64,000 nt of DNA from Nocardioides piscis (GTDB taxonomy: Bacteria; Actinomycetota; Actinomycetes; Propionibacteriales; Nocardioidaceae): positions 744,001-808,000 of the forward strand of contig NZ_CP049866.1 in NCBI RefSeq assembly GCF_011300215.1, written 5' to 3'. The notes beneath the pieces were generated by a model that did no database searches, was not told the origin of the DNA, and saw only the letters and a list, made by a program, of their open reading frames with translations. The translations under genes and the position numbers were made by a program. This document shows, piece by piece, positions 52,868-61,292 of the stretch (position 1 is its first letter; each line of letters starts with the position of its first letter).

Positions 52868-53985
52868 GAGGTTGCCGCTTTCATCAGGCCCCGCAGGCGG
52901 GACAGGTCGAACTCGTTGTCCGCGCGCAGCGCGGTGGCCGTGGCGCGCAGTTCGCGCAGCGAATCTCTTCCGGGGGAGATCCCGAGGAAGTCCTTGCTCG
53001 CCGGCGGCCCCCATTGCGCGAGGCCCGACGCCGTCATCGGCGCCCAACCTGGGGCGAGGGAGCTGTCGAACCGATCGCCGTCGGTGAAGTGCTCGACAAG
53101 GAACCCGTCGGGGTCGCGCCAATAGTCGAAGATCTGGCTGCCCTGGATGTGCCGGCCGATCCCCCACGATCGGTGGTAGCCGTGGTCGAGCAAGTGCTCG
53201 CCACCTGCCGCGAGGGCATCGAGGTCACTGACCTGGTAGGCCGAGTGGACGTACCTGTTGCTGGGGCCGAGCGTCATCGCAAGCGCGTGGTGGTCGACCG
53301 GCTCGGAGCCGCGGTCGCACCGGATGAAGCTCATTGTCGGCCCTCGCTCGCGCTGGCCCGGGTAGTAGAGGAAGTCACTGACGATCAGGCCGAGGTGCTC
53401 GAGATACCAATCCAAGCTCTGGCGTAAACGGGTGCTCTGGAGCACGACGTGCCCGAGGCGTTCGACAACGGCCGGGACGCGCGGCGCCCGCTGGGTCGCG
53501 TTGGTCCGGCGCACTCCTCCACCAGTGTTGAGGACCAACGGTTCCTGGATCGCCCGGGCAGGGAGTTCGTGGGTGTCGGCGATGACCCGAACCCCCGCGC
53601 CGTCGGGTGCCGTGAGGTCAACAACTGCGCCGCCAAGACTCTCGGGCAACGCGTCGATCCGGGTGTCGGTGGCGTTCGCGAGCCGCACAAGGTCGCTGCT
53701 CTCGGCAGCTCGAAAGGCGGCGCCAGCGAAGCGTGAACGGATCCCGTGGCGGATGATGACGGCCGGAGCACCGGCGTACGCGCCGCGGAGCTGAAGTTCC
53801 TCGCTGGTCCGGCTCACGGTCACGAAACCGAAGGCGTTCGCAAACCGTTCCGCCGCGGACAAGTCGGTCTTCTCGAACTCGAGCCATGCCAGGTCGACGA
53901 CCTTGATGATCGGGTTGGCGGCGCGTCCCGGGTGTTCGTCGCGCAAGGCGCCCTGCTCGCTATGCAGGTCGTTGTGGGTTCCCAT
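52864..53985 (-). CDS. Two-domain VOC / type I extradiol dioxygenase-like protein
   Basis: Protein of 373 residues from ATG 53985. Two vicinal-oxygen-chelate modules: first about 25-150 (KVVDLAWLEFEKTDLSAAER), second about 170-310 with the Fe ligands: His in RLGHVVLQSTRLRQSLDWYL, His in YVHSAYQVSDLDAL and Glu in DPDGFLVEHFTDGD. Consistent with ring-cleaving dioxygenase of catechol-like substrates, though the N-terminal module is divergent. Overlaps FAH and DoxX genes at ATGA junctions. Confidence 0.85.
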   Translation of the reverse strand: MGTHNDLHSEQGALRDEHPGRAANPIIKVVDLAWLEFEKTDLSAAERFANAFGFVTVSRTSEELQLRGAYAGAPAVIIRHGIRSRFAGAAFRAAESSDLVRLANATDTRIDALPESLGGAVVDLTAPDGAGVRVIADTHELPARAIQEPLVLNTGGGVRRTNATQRAPRVPAVVERLGHVVLQSTRLRQSLDWYLEHLGLIVSDFLYYPGQRERGPTMSFIRCDRGSEPVDHHALAMTLGPSNRYVHSAYQVSDLDALAAGGEHLLDHGYHRSWGIGRHIQGSQIFDYWRDPDGFLVEHFTDGDRFDSSLAPGWAPMTASGLAQWGPPASKDFLGISPGRDSLRELRATATALRADNEFDLSRLRGLMKAATS

Positions 53986-54344
53986 CAGAATCTGCCGACT
54001 GCGACGAAGAGGGTGAGTAGGAGCAGGACGACGTTGACGGCGACCTCTTTGTGCTCTCCGCGCTTGGCGTGCACCACCATCCCGCCGACCATGGCGATCG
54101 CAAGCCCTCCGGCAGCGAGGTAGGTGAGGGCCGGAGCGACATCGAGTCCACGGGGCAGGATCAGCCCGGCGGCGCCGAGTACCTCGGCGACGCCGGTCAG
54201 GCGGATGACGGGCAGAGGTACGTCGTGCACCCAGCCACCGACCCGGGTCTCGAGCGCAGCCAGGGATCGAGTGGTCTTCAGCAGACCGGCGCCGAGGAAG
54301 ATCAGGGCGAGCACGATCTGAAGGATCCATAGGACGGTGTTCAT
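53985..54344 (-). CDS. DoxX family membrane protein
   Basis: Membrane protein of 119 residues with four helices: LWILQIVLALIFLGAGLLK, VIRLTGVAEVLGAAGLILP, LTYLAAGGLAIAMVGGMVV and VNVVLLLLTLFVAVGRF. The DoxX/DUF4870-like family is found next to oxygenases; the exact role is unknown. Coupled at both ends by ATGA overlaps. Confidence 0.85.
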   Translation of the reverse strand: MNTVLWILQIVLALIFLGAGLLKTTRSLAALETRVGGWVHDVPLPVIRLTGVAEVLGAAGLILPRGLDVAPALTYLAAGGLAIAMVGGMVVHAKRGEHKEVAVNVVLLLLTLFVAVGRF

Positions 54345-54535
54345 GCGGTGACTCCTGTGACGAGGTCGATGACGGAGCCCGGTTCGTTGGGCGATGCGTC
54401 TCCACGCCAGGCGACCTGCTGGTCCCGGCGGATGATGACTAGGTCCCGTCCGTACCGAGCACGGGCGTGGGTTGCGGACGGCGACGAGTTCGAGCGGCAG
54501 GGCGACTGCGGCTGGAGCTTCCTCCAGCGTTGACG
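54341..54535 (-). pseudogene. C-terminal remnant of a flavin-dependent aromatic hydroxylase
   Basis: The last about 60 codons of an MhpA/PheA-type monooxygenase survive: ARYGRDLVIIRRDQQVAWRG then PGSVIDLVTGVTA, the usual end of the thioredoxin-like C-terminal domain. The preceding part, ALPLELVAVRNP, is readable in another frame, so there is a frameshift near 54480. Everything upstream, including the FAD domain, is missing, and the promoter at 54574-54602 now abuts the remnant. Its stop overlaps the DoxX start, showing it was once the first gene of the unit. Confidence 0.7.
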
Positions 54536-54573
54536 TGTCCCGCACGGCCGAGGAACCTTGTTCACAAGCGCCG

Positions 54574-54602
54574 ATTGAACACCTATGTTCATTTAGTGTC
54601 AA
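54574..54602 (-). promoter_or_regulatory. Leftward promoter TTGACA-N17-TTCAAT
   Basis: On the minus strand TTGACA (54602-54597) and TTCAAT (54579-54574) are 17 bases apart, close to the sigma-70-type consensus. It would drive the leftward aromatic unit. Confidence 0.65.
54576..54591. promoter_or_regulatory. TetR-type operator TGAACA-N4-TGTTCA
   Basis: Perfect 6-base inverted repeat with a CCTA spacer, overlapping the -10 and spacer of the leftward promoter and 50 bases before the TetR start. Binding would block the leftward promoter and could autoregulate the TetR gene. Confidence 0.65.
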
Positions 54603-54640
54603 CTGTGTTTCATACAGTCTCGACGTGTCACACTCTTCCT

Positions 54641-55234
54641 ATGACCGCGACCGAACGCCGCATCCGCGCAGCCGCCATGAGGCTGTTCGCGGAGCGCGGT
54701 CATGCCGACCTTTCGATCAGCGACCTCGCAGCGGAGGCTGGCGTAGCCCGCGGGACGCTCTATCGAAACGTCGGATCGATGGATGCTTTGTTCGACCAGG
54801 TCCGTGGCGATCTGGCCGTCGAGCTACACCAGGCCAACGTCGAGGTGATGGACGCCGCCGGCATTACCGATCCCCCGCGGCGCCTTGCGGTAGGCATGCG
54901 GATACTCGTGCGTGGAGCGCACGAAGACCCGCCTCTCGGTCGGTTCCTCGCTCGGTTCGCGCTGACCGATGAGTCGTTGCGCAGCATGGTTGCTGGACCG
55001 CCAATGGCAGACGTGGAGGCCGGCATCAAAGCCGGCCGCTACACGATCTCGGCGGATCGGGACCTGAGCATCGCGTCCCTGATCATGGGCGCGACGGTCA
55101 GCGCGATCTGGATGGTGCTCGAAGGCCACCAGGCATGGCGCGACGCGGGCACCGACGCCGCTGAGCTGGTGCTTCGAGCACTTGGCGTGGACCCGGTCGA
55201 GGCACGCGCGATCTCGACCGAGCGACTGCCGTAG
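54641..55234 (+). CDS. TetR family transcriptional regulator
   Basis: Repressor of 197 residues; ATG 54641. N-terminal TetR helix-turn-helix: RIRAAAMRLFAERGHADLSI, SDLAAEAGVARGTLYRNVGS. The C-terminal ligand domain runs about 75-190. It is divergent from the DoxX/VOC/FAH unit, and a perfect inverted repeat lies between them. Its ligand is probably an aromatic substrate or ring-cleavage product of the cluster (inference). Confidence 0.92.
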   Translation: MTATERRIRAAAMRLFAERGHADLSISDLAAEAGVARGTLYRNVGSMDALFDQVRGDLAVELHQANVEVMDAAGITDPPRRLAVGMRILVRGAHEDPPLGRFLARFALTDESLRSMVAGPPMADVEAGIKAGRYTISADRDLSIASLIMGATVSAIWMVLEGHQAWRDAGTDAAELVLRALGVDPVEARAISTERLP

Positions 55235-55337
55235 TAGCGGCTCTGCCTGCGGTGCCGTACAGCCCTGAGCACCGATCAGCGCTCGGCACTCGCCACGGTC
55301 TCGGGGTTCCTCCCTTCGCTACAGGGACGTGCCAACT

Positions 55338-56417
55338 TCAGGCGCAGAGCCATCGAGCTTTCCACTTCCTAGGCGACGGGTCCGCCGACGGGTCGGGCGC
55401 CGCGCCGAACACGACGACCCGCCCGCGCCCGCTCTTCTTGGCCTCATATAGGGCGAGGTCAGCCTCGTGGAGGACGACATCGGCGCTACTCGACCCGTCA
55501 AGGTTGAAACGGATCCCCACACTCGTTCCGATTCGCACCACTCGATCGTCAGCTACTGCAATCGGTTCCGAGATTGCGCCGGTGATGCGCTCGGCAACTT
55601 CGAGGGCAACGCCTTCGGTGGTGACTGACTCCATCACGACAACGAACTCATCCCCACCGAGTCGGCCCGCAATGTCTCCGGCCCGAATCTCAGCGCGCAG
55701 ACGATCCGCAACTGCACGCAGAACAGCATCTCCAGCCCGGTGCCCCATGGTGTCGTTGATGACTTTGAAACCGTCGAGGTCCAGGTAGAGCACCGCCACC
55801 AATTCCTTGTCCCGTCGGCCGCGGCTGAGGGCCGCATGTAGCAGCTGCATGGACTCCGCGCGGTTTGGCAGGTGGGTCATCCCGTCATGGGTTGCTTGAA
55901 ATGCCATCTGCTCGCGCGCCTCGGCCAGTTGGCGAACATGAGCGTGAATGAGTAGCGCAACGCACACGGACACGGGGACCAGGGTGAAAATCGACTCGAC
56001 CAATTGAGAGACGTCGCCCGCGACGGCGTGCGGCGCCGCGTACACGGCGGTTGCCAGAGCTGCGCACCAGAAGACCTGCCGAGTTCCATGGTGCAGTCCG
56101 AGCCACGCAAAGCAGAGCACAAAGAACGGCCCCGTGAGAGCAGCCGACCCGGACGACCACGTGGACAACGCAAGTAGGGCGAACGCTGGCCACACCAGGG
56201 CCAAGGTACGGCTCTCCGGCCACGACCTCCACGGACAAGCCAAGACCACTGCGGCCACCACGAGGCTCGTCGTCCCGAGCACTATCTGGATCGGCGCCCT
56301 CTCTGGGTAGATCGGAATCGCCGCCACGACCAGCATCGAGGTCAGGGCGAACAACCCGGCAGCATGCAGTGGTGCCATACCACATCGCTTGAGGAGGAAG
56401 TCACCCAAGCTTGTCAC
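55338..56417 (-). CDS. Membrane diguanylate cyclase (GGDEF)
   Basis: Protein of 359 residues from GTG 56417. About six membrane helices up to residue 165, then a GGDEF domain: THLPNRAESMQLL, VLYLDLDGFKVINDTMGHRAGD, and GRLGGDEFVVV with an RAGD I-site five residues earlier. No EAL domain. It should synthesise c-di-GMP. It separates the two halves of the aromatic cluster and may be unrelated to it. Confidence 0.93.
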   Translation of the reverse strand: MTSLGDFLLKRCGMAPLHAAGLFALTSMLVVAAIPIYPERAPIQIVLGTTSLVVAAVVLACPWRSWPESRTLALVWPAFALLALSTWSSGSAALTGPFFVLCFAWLGLHHGTRQVFWCAALATAVYAAPHAVAGDVSQLVESIFTLVPVSVCVALLIHAHVRQLAEAREQMAFQATHDGMTHLPNRAESMQLLHAALSRGRRDKELVAVLYLDLDGFKVINDTMGHRAGDAVLRAVADRLRAEIRAGDIAGRLGGDEFVVVMESVTTEGVALEVAERITGAISEPIAVADDRVVRIGTSVGIRFNLDGSSSADVVLHEADLALYEAKKSGRGRVVVFGAAPDPSADPSPRKWKARWLCA

Positions 56418-56584
56418 CAGTGCAGGCTAGTCCAGATCACTGGCAACAGGCGCCCGATTCAGCATTGGCGCCGGGCGGCCTGCTGCGTCTACTCAGGGTC
56501 GTGCAGCCTCACCAAAGGATTCCGAGGGCGGGCCATCCACGGCAGCCAAACCCCCTTTAGGGCCGCAGGGACCTCCATGGGGGG

Positions 56585-56620
56585 TTGACAGGACTGTGTC
56601 GGTGTTTGATGATTTCATCA
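56585..56620 (+). promoter_or_regulatory. Promoter with overlapping palindrome for the rightward catabolic operon
   Basis: TTGACA (56585-56590), 17 bases, then GATGAT (56608-56613). The perfect palindrome TGATGA-TT-TCATCA (56607-56620) covers the -10, placing an operator where bound protein would block transcription. The first gene starts at 56658. The motif differs from the TetR operator, so another regulator is likely. Confidence 0.55.
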
Positions 56621-56657
56621 TTAGTGACGACCTTCACTCGATGCGGATGGAGAAGTA

Positions 56658-57593
56658 GTGACCAGTGGAACGAGTGAGCCATACGCGCACGGCGGCATGG
56701 AGCAGGACGGCACAGGGGTCGTGGGCGAGGCGGAACGCGAGGTCTTCTTGCTCCGAGTAGGCCTCCGCGACATCTTCGTCACCCAGGCAGGTCCCACGGA
56801 AGGCCAACCCGTCGTGCTGTTGCACGGGGGCGGCCCGGGAGCAACGGGCGAGTCCAACTTCACGCGCAACATAGACGTCCTGGCCATGGCTGGATACCGC
56901 GTCGTGGTGCCTGACATGCCAGGCTACGGCCGCTCGTCGAAACAACTGGACCAGTCCGACCCGTTCGGCGACCTGGCCTTCTTCGTGCGTGGACTCATCG
57001 ACGAGCTCGACCTCGGCTCCGCACACCTCGTCGGCAACTCCTACGGGGGCGCCGCCGCGCTCCGCCTAGCCCTCGATCGTCCTGACAAGGTACGGAGCCT
57101 CATCCTCATGGGCCCGGGTGGGATCGGTACGACCAGGGCTCTGCCCACCCCGGGGTTGTCCGCACTGCTCTCGTACTACACCGGCGAAGGGCCGTCGCGG
57201 GACAAGGTTGCGACGTTCATCCGCGACTACTTGGTCTACGACGGCACCTCTGTCCCCGACGAGCTGATCGATCTTCGCTACCAGGCCAGCATCGACCCCG
57301 ACGTCGTGGCGAATCCGCCCCTTCGGCGTCCCAAGCCAGGGCCGGCGGGCCTGCGGACACTGCTGCGTATGGACCTGACCCGCGACAAGCGACTTGCGAC
57401 CTGCCGAGTCCCCACCCTGGTGGTGTGGGGAACTGCCGACAAGGTCAACCGCCCCAGTGGCGGCCCCCTGCTCGCCCAGACGATGCCGGAGTGCGACCTT
57501 GTGTTGTGGTCGCGGACCGGGCACTGGGCTCAGTGGGAGCAGGCGGATCGCTTCAATGCTCTGGCCCTTGACTTCTTGGGCCATCGCCAGTGA
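56658..57593 (+). CDS. Alpha/beta hydrolase, meta-cleavage product hydrolase type
   Basis: Protein of 311 residues; GTG 56658 after GGAGAAG. Resembles MhpC/BphD/HsaD: VVLLHGGGPGATGESNF (oxyanion loop typical of C-C hydrolases), nucleophile Ser in LVGNSYGGAAALR, Asp in WGTADKVNRP and His in RTGHWAQWEQ. These enzymes hydrolyse the ring-cleaved dienoate to a carboxylic acid and a hydroxypentadienoate. First gene of a tightly overlapping operon; its stop overlaps the dioxygenase start. Confidence 0.92.
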   Translation: MTSGTSEPYAHGGMEQDGTGVVGEAEREVFLLRVGLRDIFVTQAGPTEGQPVVLLHGGGPGATGESNFTRNIDVLAMAGYRVVVPDMPGYGRSSKQLDQSDPFGDLAFFVRGLIDELDLGSAHLVGNSYGGAAALRLALDRPDKVRSLILMGPGGIGTTRALPTPGLSALLSYYTGEGPSRDKVATFIRDYLVYDGTSVPDELIDLRYQASIDPDVVANPPLRRPKPGPAGLRTLLRMDLTRDKRLATCRVPTLVVWGTADKVNRPSGGPLLAQTMPECDLVLWSRTGHWAQWEQADRFNALALDFLGHRQ

Positions 57594-58666
57594 CCGTCCT
57601 CAGCGAGGGGCGGGCGCCGGGTATCGATGCCTTCGGCGCTGTGCACCTCGGGTACGTGGTGGTCGAGACGGAGCGCTTCTCCGACTGGCGGCGGTTTGGC
57701 GCCGACGCCATCGGGTTGCACGTCGATGAGCTCAGCCCGAACGTCACGCGCTTCAGGATGGACGAGCACGAGTGCCGGTTCCTGCTGACCCGTGGACCCG
57801 CCGAGGACGTGGTGGGGGCTGGGTGGCAGGTCGACGACCATGAGACGTTCGACGCCATCCTGGGTCGCGCCACCGCTGCTGGAGTCGCCGTCACGGAAGG
57901 CACACCCGACGAATGTGCGCTTCGCGGAGTTGATCGGCTCTGGCGCTTCCCAGGACCCAAGGGGATCACGACCGAGATCTTCATCAAGGCTGTCACCACG
58001 GCAGCGCCGCTCCAGATGCTGAACTCCGCCTTCGTGACCGGCGCCTCGGGCATGGGTCACCTGGCCATCACGACCAAGGAGCCCGAAGCGCTCCGCAACT
58101 ACTACAACCACGTGTTCAACGCCCGGCTGAGCGACCTCATCGACGAGAACATCAGCGGCTTGAAGCTCAAGATCCGGTTCCTGCGCGTCAACGAACGTCA
58201 TCACTCGATCGCAGTGGCCAACATCCGCGGGCTGCGGATCGATCCGATCCGGACGAGCATCCAGCACCTCAACGTCCAGGTCGCCACGCTCGAGGACATG
58301 GTCGCCTCCTTCGAGCGGGTCAAGGCCCTCGGTTTCCACATGGCCTGGAGCGTCGGGCAGCACACCAATGACCGCGAGCTCTCCTACTACTGCGTCACGC
58401 CCTCCGGGTTCGAGTGGGAGGTCGGATGGAATCCGGTGCTCATAACCCCCGAACTCGAAGCCACGTGGGAGCCCGTCACCTACCAGGGCATCTCGATCTG
58501 GGGTCACACCCCCGTCGGTGAGACCGTCCTGACCAAGATGAACCAGTTCAGGCTCGCTGTCGTGTCACTACGCGAGACCGAGCACACCGTTCCAGCCCTC
58601 AGCGAGATCGCGGCCGCCGTCGCAACCACCCACGCCAGCACTCACCTCAGTGGAAACCACCGATGA
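57590..58666 (+). CDS. Type I extradiol ring-cleavage dioxygenase
   Basis: Protein of 358 residues from GTG 57590, two VOC modules. Likely Fe(II) ligands: His in MGHLAITTKEPEAL, His in IQHLNVQVATLED and Glu in FEWEVGWNP; second-shell HHSIAV and SYYCVTPSG are as in BphC/HsaC. It opens a catechol-type ring adjacent to a hydroxyl, feeding the hydrolase encoded just before it. Overlaps neighbours by 4 bases on both sides. Confidence 0.9.
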   Translation: MTVLSEGRAPGIDAFGAVHLGYVVVETERFSDWRRFGADAIGLHVDELSPNVTRFRMDEHECRFLLTRGPAEDVVGAGWQVDDHETFDAILGRATAAGVAVTEGTPDECALRGVDRLWRFPGPKGITTEIFIKAVTTAAPLQMLNSAFVTGASGMGHLAITTKEPEALRNYYNHVFNARLSDLIDENISGLKLKIRFLRVNERHHSIAVANIRGLRIDPIRTSIQHLNVQVATLEDMVASFERVKALGFHMAWSVGQHTNDRELSYYCVTPSGFEWEVGWNPVLITPELEATWEPVTYQGISIWGHTPVGETVLTKMNQFRLAVVSLRETEHTVPALSEIAAAVATTHASTHLSGNHR

Positions 58667-60249
58667 CCGAGGACATCTACGACGTCGCGATCGTCGGCTA
58701 CGGCCCGGTCGGCGTCACTGCCGCCAACATCCTCGGGCAACGCGGGCTGCGAGTGCTGGTGGCTGAGCGTGATGCCAACATCTACGACCGCGCACGGGCC
58801 ATCTCCACCGACGAGGAGGTGCTGCGCATCTGGCAACGCATCGGCCTCGCGGAGCACCTCAAGACGGACATGCTCACCGACCGGCCGATCGACTTCGTAG
58901 ACGAAGATGGGATCTCGTTCCTCAGGTTCACGGCGCCCTACCGGGGGAACGGGCACCCCGCACAGCTCTTCATCTATCAGCCCGCGTTGGAGACGGCGCT
59001 CCGTGACGGCGCGTCGCGCTTCCCCAATGTCGAGGTCTTCCTTCAGCACGAGGCCGTTCGGTTCAGCCAGGATGACAACGGAGTCGACCTCACGCTGCTC
59101 GACCTGTTGGCGGACCGGGTCAAGCGAGTTCGCGCCCGATACATAATCGCCGCGGACGGCGGCTCCAGCCCGACACGGGGGCAGCTCGGCATCAGCTTCG
59201 AAGGACGTACCTACGAAGACCGGTGGGTCGTGATCGACACCAAGGTCAAGAACGAATGGCCCGAAGTAGACCGGTTGCGGTTCCACTGCAATCCGAGCCG
59301 CCCCACAGTCGACTGTCCCACTCCCCTGGGCCACCACCGGTGGGAGTTCCCCGTGCTGGCTGGCGACGACGAGCAGCAGCTCGTCAGTCAGGAGCACATC
59401 TGGCAGCTCCTCGACGACCAAGGAATCGGTCGCGAGCACGTCGAGATCCTGCGTGCTGTCATCTACAGCCATCACGTCCGCTTCGCCGCCCGGTGGCGAG
59501 TGGGACGCATATTCCTCGCCGGAGACGCCGCCCACGTCATGCCTCCGTGGATCGGCCAGGGCATGGCGTCCGGGGTCCGCGATGTCGACAACCTGTGCTG
59601 GAAACTTGCTGACGTGCTGTCAGGGCGACTTCCCGAGTCGGTCCTGGACACCTACGAGATCGAGCGCAAGCCGCACGTACGAGCCGTGACGAAGAAGGCG
59701 GTCCTTGCGGGGCGCCTCATCACTGAACGACGCACTTGGCTGGCTCGCACACGCAACGTCGCTTTCGGACTCGCCGACCGGGTCGATCCGGTGCGCAGGG
59801 CCATCGGCAACGCGTGTTGGGTGCCCCCCACTGCGTACGCCGACGGGTTCCTCGCGCAAGCAGTGACTCGGCGCCGCCTTGGCGCCTCAACACTGATAGG
59901 TCGTCTCCTACCTCAGCCCCACGTCACTGACGAGCGCGGCAACAGGATCCTTCTCGACGACGCCACCGGTCACGACTGGCGAGTGCTCGCGTTGCCTCAG
60001 GCGTATCACGACGCCTCCTGGGAGGTCGCTGGCACCGCACATGTTGTCGTGCTGCCGGCCGGGAGTGCGCCGATGCCCGGGGCGGTCGTCGACGATGACG
60101 ACGTCCTCGTGCCCTGGATGCGCCAACGGTCCATCACGGCCATCGCAGTGCGCCCGGACGGGATCATCTTCGCCGCGGCGCAACAGGGCTCCCTGGGGCA
60201 ATCGCCCTTGGGTGTTGCCGAACAGTCCTACGCCGAGCCGCAGCGATGA
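58663..60249 (+). CDS. FAD-dependent aromatic hydroxylase, MhpA-like
   Basis: Monooxygenase of 528 residues. FAD motif VAIVGYGPVGVTAANILGQ, then RARAISTDEEVLRIWQRIGL, the DG motif IIAADGGSSPTRGQLG, and the GD motif IFLAGDAAHVMPPWIGQGM. The C-terminal thioredoxin-like domain is present (HVTDERGNRILLDD). It resembles 3-(3-hydroxyphenyl)propionate hydroxylase and would add the second hydroxyl before ring cleavage. Substrate not provable here. Confidence 0.9.
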   Translation: MTEDIYDVAIVGYGPVGVTAANILGQRGLRVLVAERDANIYDRARAISTDEEVLRIWQRIGLAEHLKTDMLTDRPIDFVDEDGISFLRFTAPYRGNGHPAQLFIYQPALETALRDGASRFPNVEVFLQHEAVRFSQDDNGVDLTLLDLLADRVKRVRARYIIAADGGSSPTRGQLGISFEGRTYEDRWVVIDTKVKNEWPEVDRLRFHCNPSRPTVDCPTPLGHHRWEFPVLAGDDEQQLVSQEHIWQLLDDQGIGREHVEILRAVIYSHHVRFAARWRVGRIFLAGDAAHVMPPWIGQGMASGVRDVDNLCWKLADVLSGRLPESVLDTYEIERKPHVRAVTKKAVLAGRLITERRTWLARTRNVAFGLADRVDPVRRAIGNACWVPPTAYADGFLAQAVTRRRLGASTLIGRLLPQPHVTDERGNRILLDDATGHDWRVLALPQAYHDASWEVAGTAHVVVLPAGSAPMPGAVVDDDDVLVPWMRQRSITAIAVRPDGIIFAAAQQGSLGQSPLGVAEQSYAEPQR

Positions 60250-61292
60250 GTGCGCTCCCGGCAGACTCGCTGCCGTCGTTGATCCCGGCGGCGCCATACC
60301 GCATCGACGTCCACTGCCATCACATCCCGGACTTCTACCGCCTGTCACTGGCCGAACATGGGATCGTCACCGCCGGCGGCATCCCGGTCCCGGCCTGGAC
60401 GCCGGAGTATGCGCTGGCGTTCATGACCGAGTACGGCATTCAGACGCAGGTCGTGTCGCTCTCTGAGCCGGGGGTGGGCTACCTCCCTGCTGCAGCGGAG
60501 CGGCTCAGCATGGCTCGCAAGGTTAACGACTACACGCGTGACACGCTGATCGGCGGGTCGGCTCTCCTGAAGGACCGCTTCGGCGGCTTCGCCGTCCTGC
60601 CCCTGGGCCGGAGCCTGAGCCGCGCTGATGTGCGCAACGCGGCCGACGAGGCACGACGGGCAGTGACCCACCTCGGCATGGAGGGCGTCGGGCTCTTCAG
60701 CAGCTATGGACCCCACTACCTGGGCGACCCCCGTCTCGAGCCCCTCATGCGGACGCTCAACGAGCTCGGGGCGCTGGTCTTCGTGCACCCAGTGACTCCA
60801 CCCAACTTCCCGGACCTACGCCTGCCCACCTTCTTGTACGAGTTCCCGTTCGACACCACCCGCGCAGCTGTCTCCATGGCCTATCGACAGGTCTACACCC
60901 GCTGGCCGCGGATCAGATGGATCTTCGCCCACGCTGGCGGCACGCTCCCGTTCGTCGCTACGCGGGCCCGCGATCTCCAGCGTCGCCGCGGGCTCGCGCC
61001 GACACTGTTCCGTCGACGCTTCGACGGGCGCAACCTCGACTTCAGCACCCACTACTACGACACGGCGCTCTCACCGGCGCGGTCGGCCGTGCAAGCAGCC
61101 GTCAGGGTCGCGCCGCGTTCCCACCTACTCTTCGCCACCGATTGGCCCTTCGCGGGCCCTGTCTTCGTGGTCCCGGGCGACCCGGCACCCCAGTTGTCCG
61201 AGAGCTTCGACGCCCGCCAACGTCGGGAGGTCGAACGCGGAAACGCGCTGACGCTGATGCCACGGTTGACCCGAAGGCTGGAGAACTCATGA
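60246..61292 (+). CDS. Amidohydrolase family protein (ACMSD-like)
   Basis: TIM-barrel metal enzyme of 348 residues: RIDVHCHHIPDFY (HxH metal pair), VFVHPVTPPN, WIFAHAGGTLPF and FATDWPF (metal Asp). The ACMSD/amidohydrolase-2 family catalyses decarboxylation or hydrolysis of aromatic or ring-opened acids. Cytosolic. Overlaps flanking genes by 4 bases. A paralogue with an export signal follows. Confidence 0.88.
   Translation: MSALPADSLPSLIPAAPYRIDVHCHHIPDFYRLSLAEHGIVTAGGIPVPAWTPEYALAFMTEYGIQTQVVSLSEPGVGYLPAAAERLSMARKVNDYTRDTLIGGSALLKDRFGGFAVLPLGRSLSRADVRNAADEARRAVTHLGMEGVGLFSSYGPHYLGDPRLEPLMRTLNELGALVFVHPVTPPNFPDLRLPTFLYEFPFDTTRAAVSMAYRQVYTRWPRIRWIFAHAGGTLPFVATRARDLQRRRGLAPTLFRRRFDGRNLDFSTHYYDTALSPARSAVQAAVRVAPRSHLLFATDWPFAGPVFVVPGDPAPQLSESFDARQRREVERGNALTLMPRLTRRLENS

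Noticed and set aside
56441..56460. Possible right attachment site (aacaggcgcc)
   Set aside because: Shares only about seven bases with the tRNA-Arg 3' end and lacks the T-arm sequence, so it is chance.
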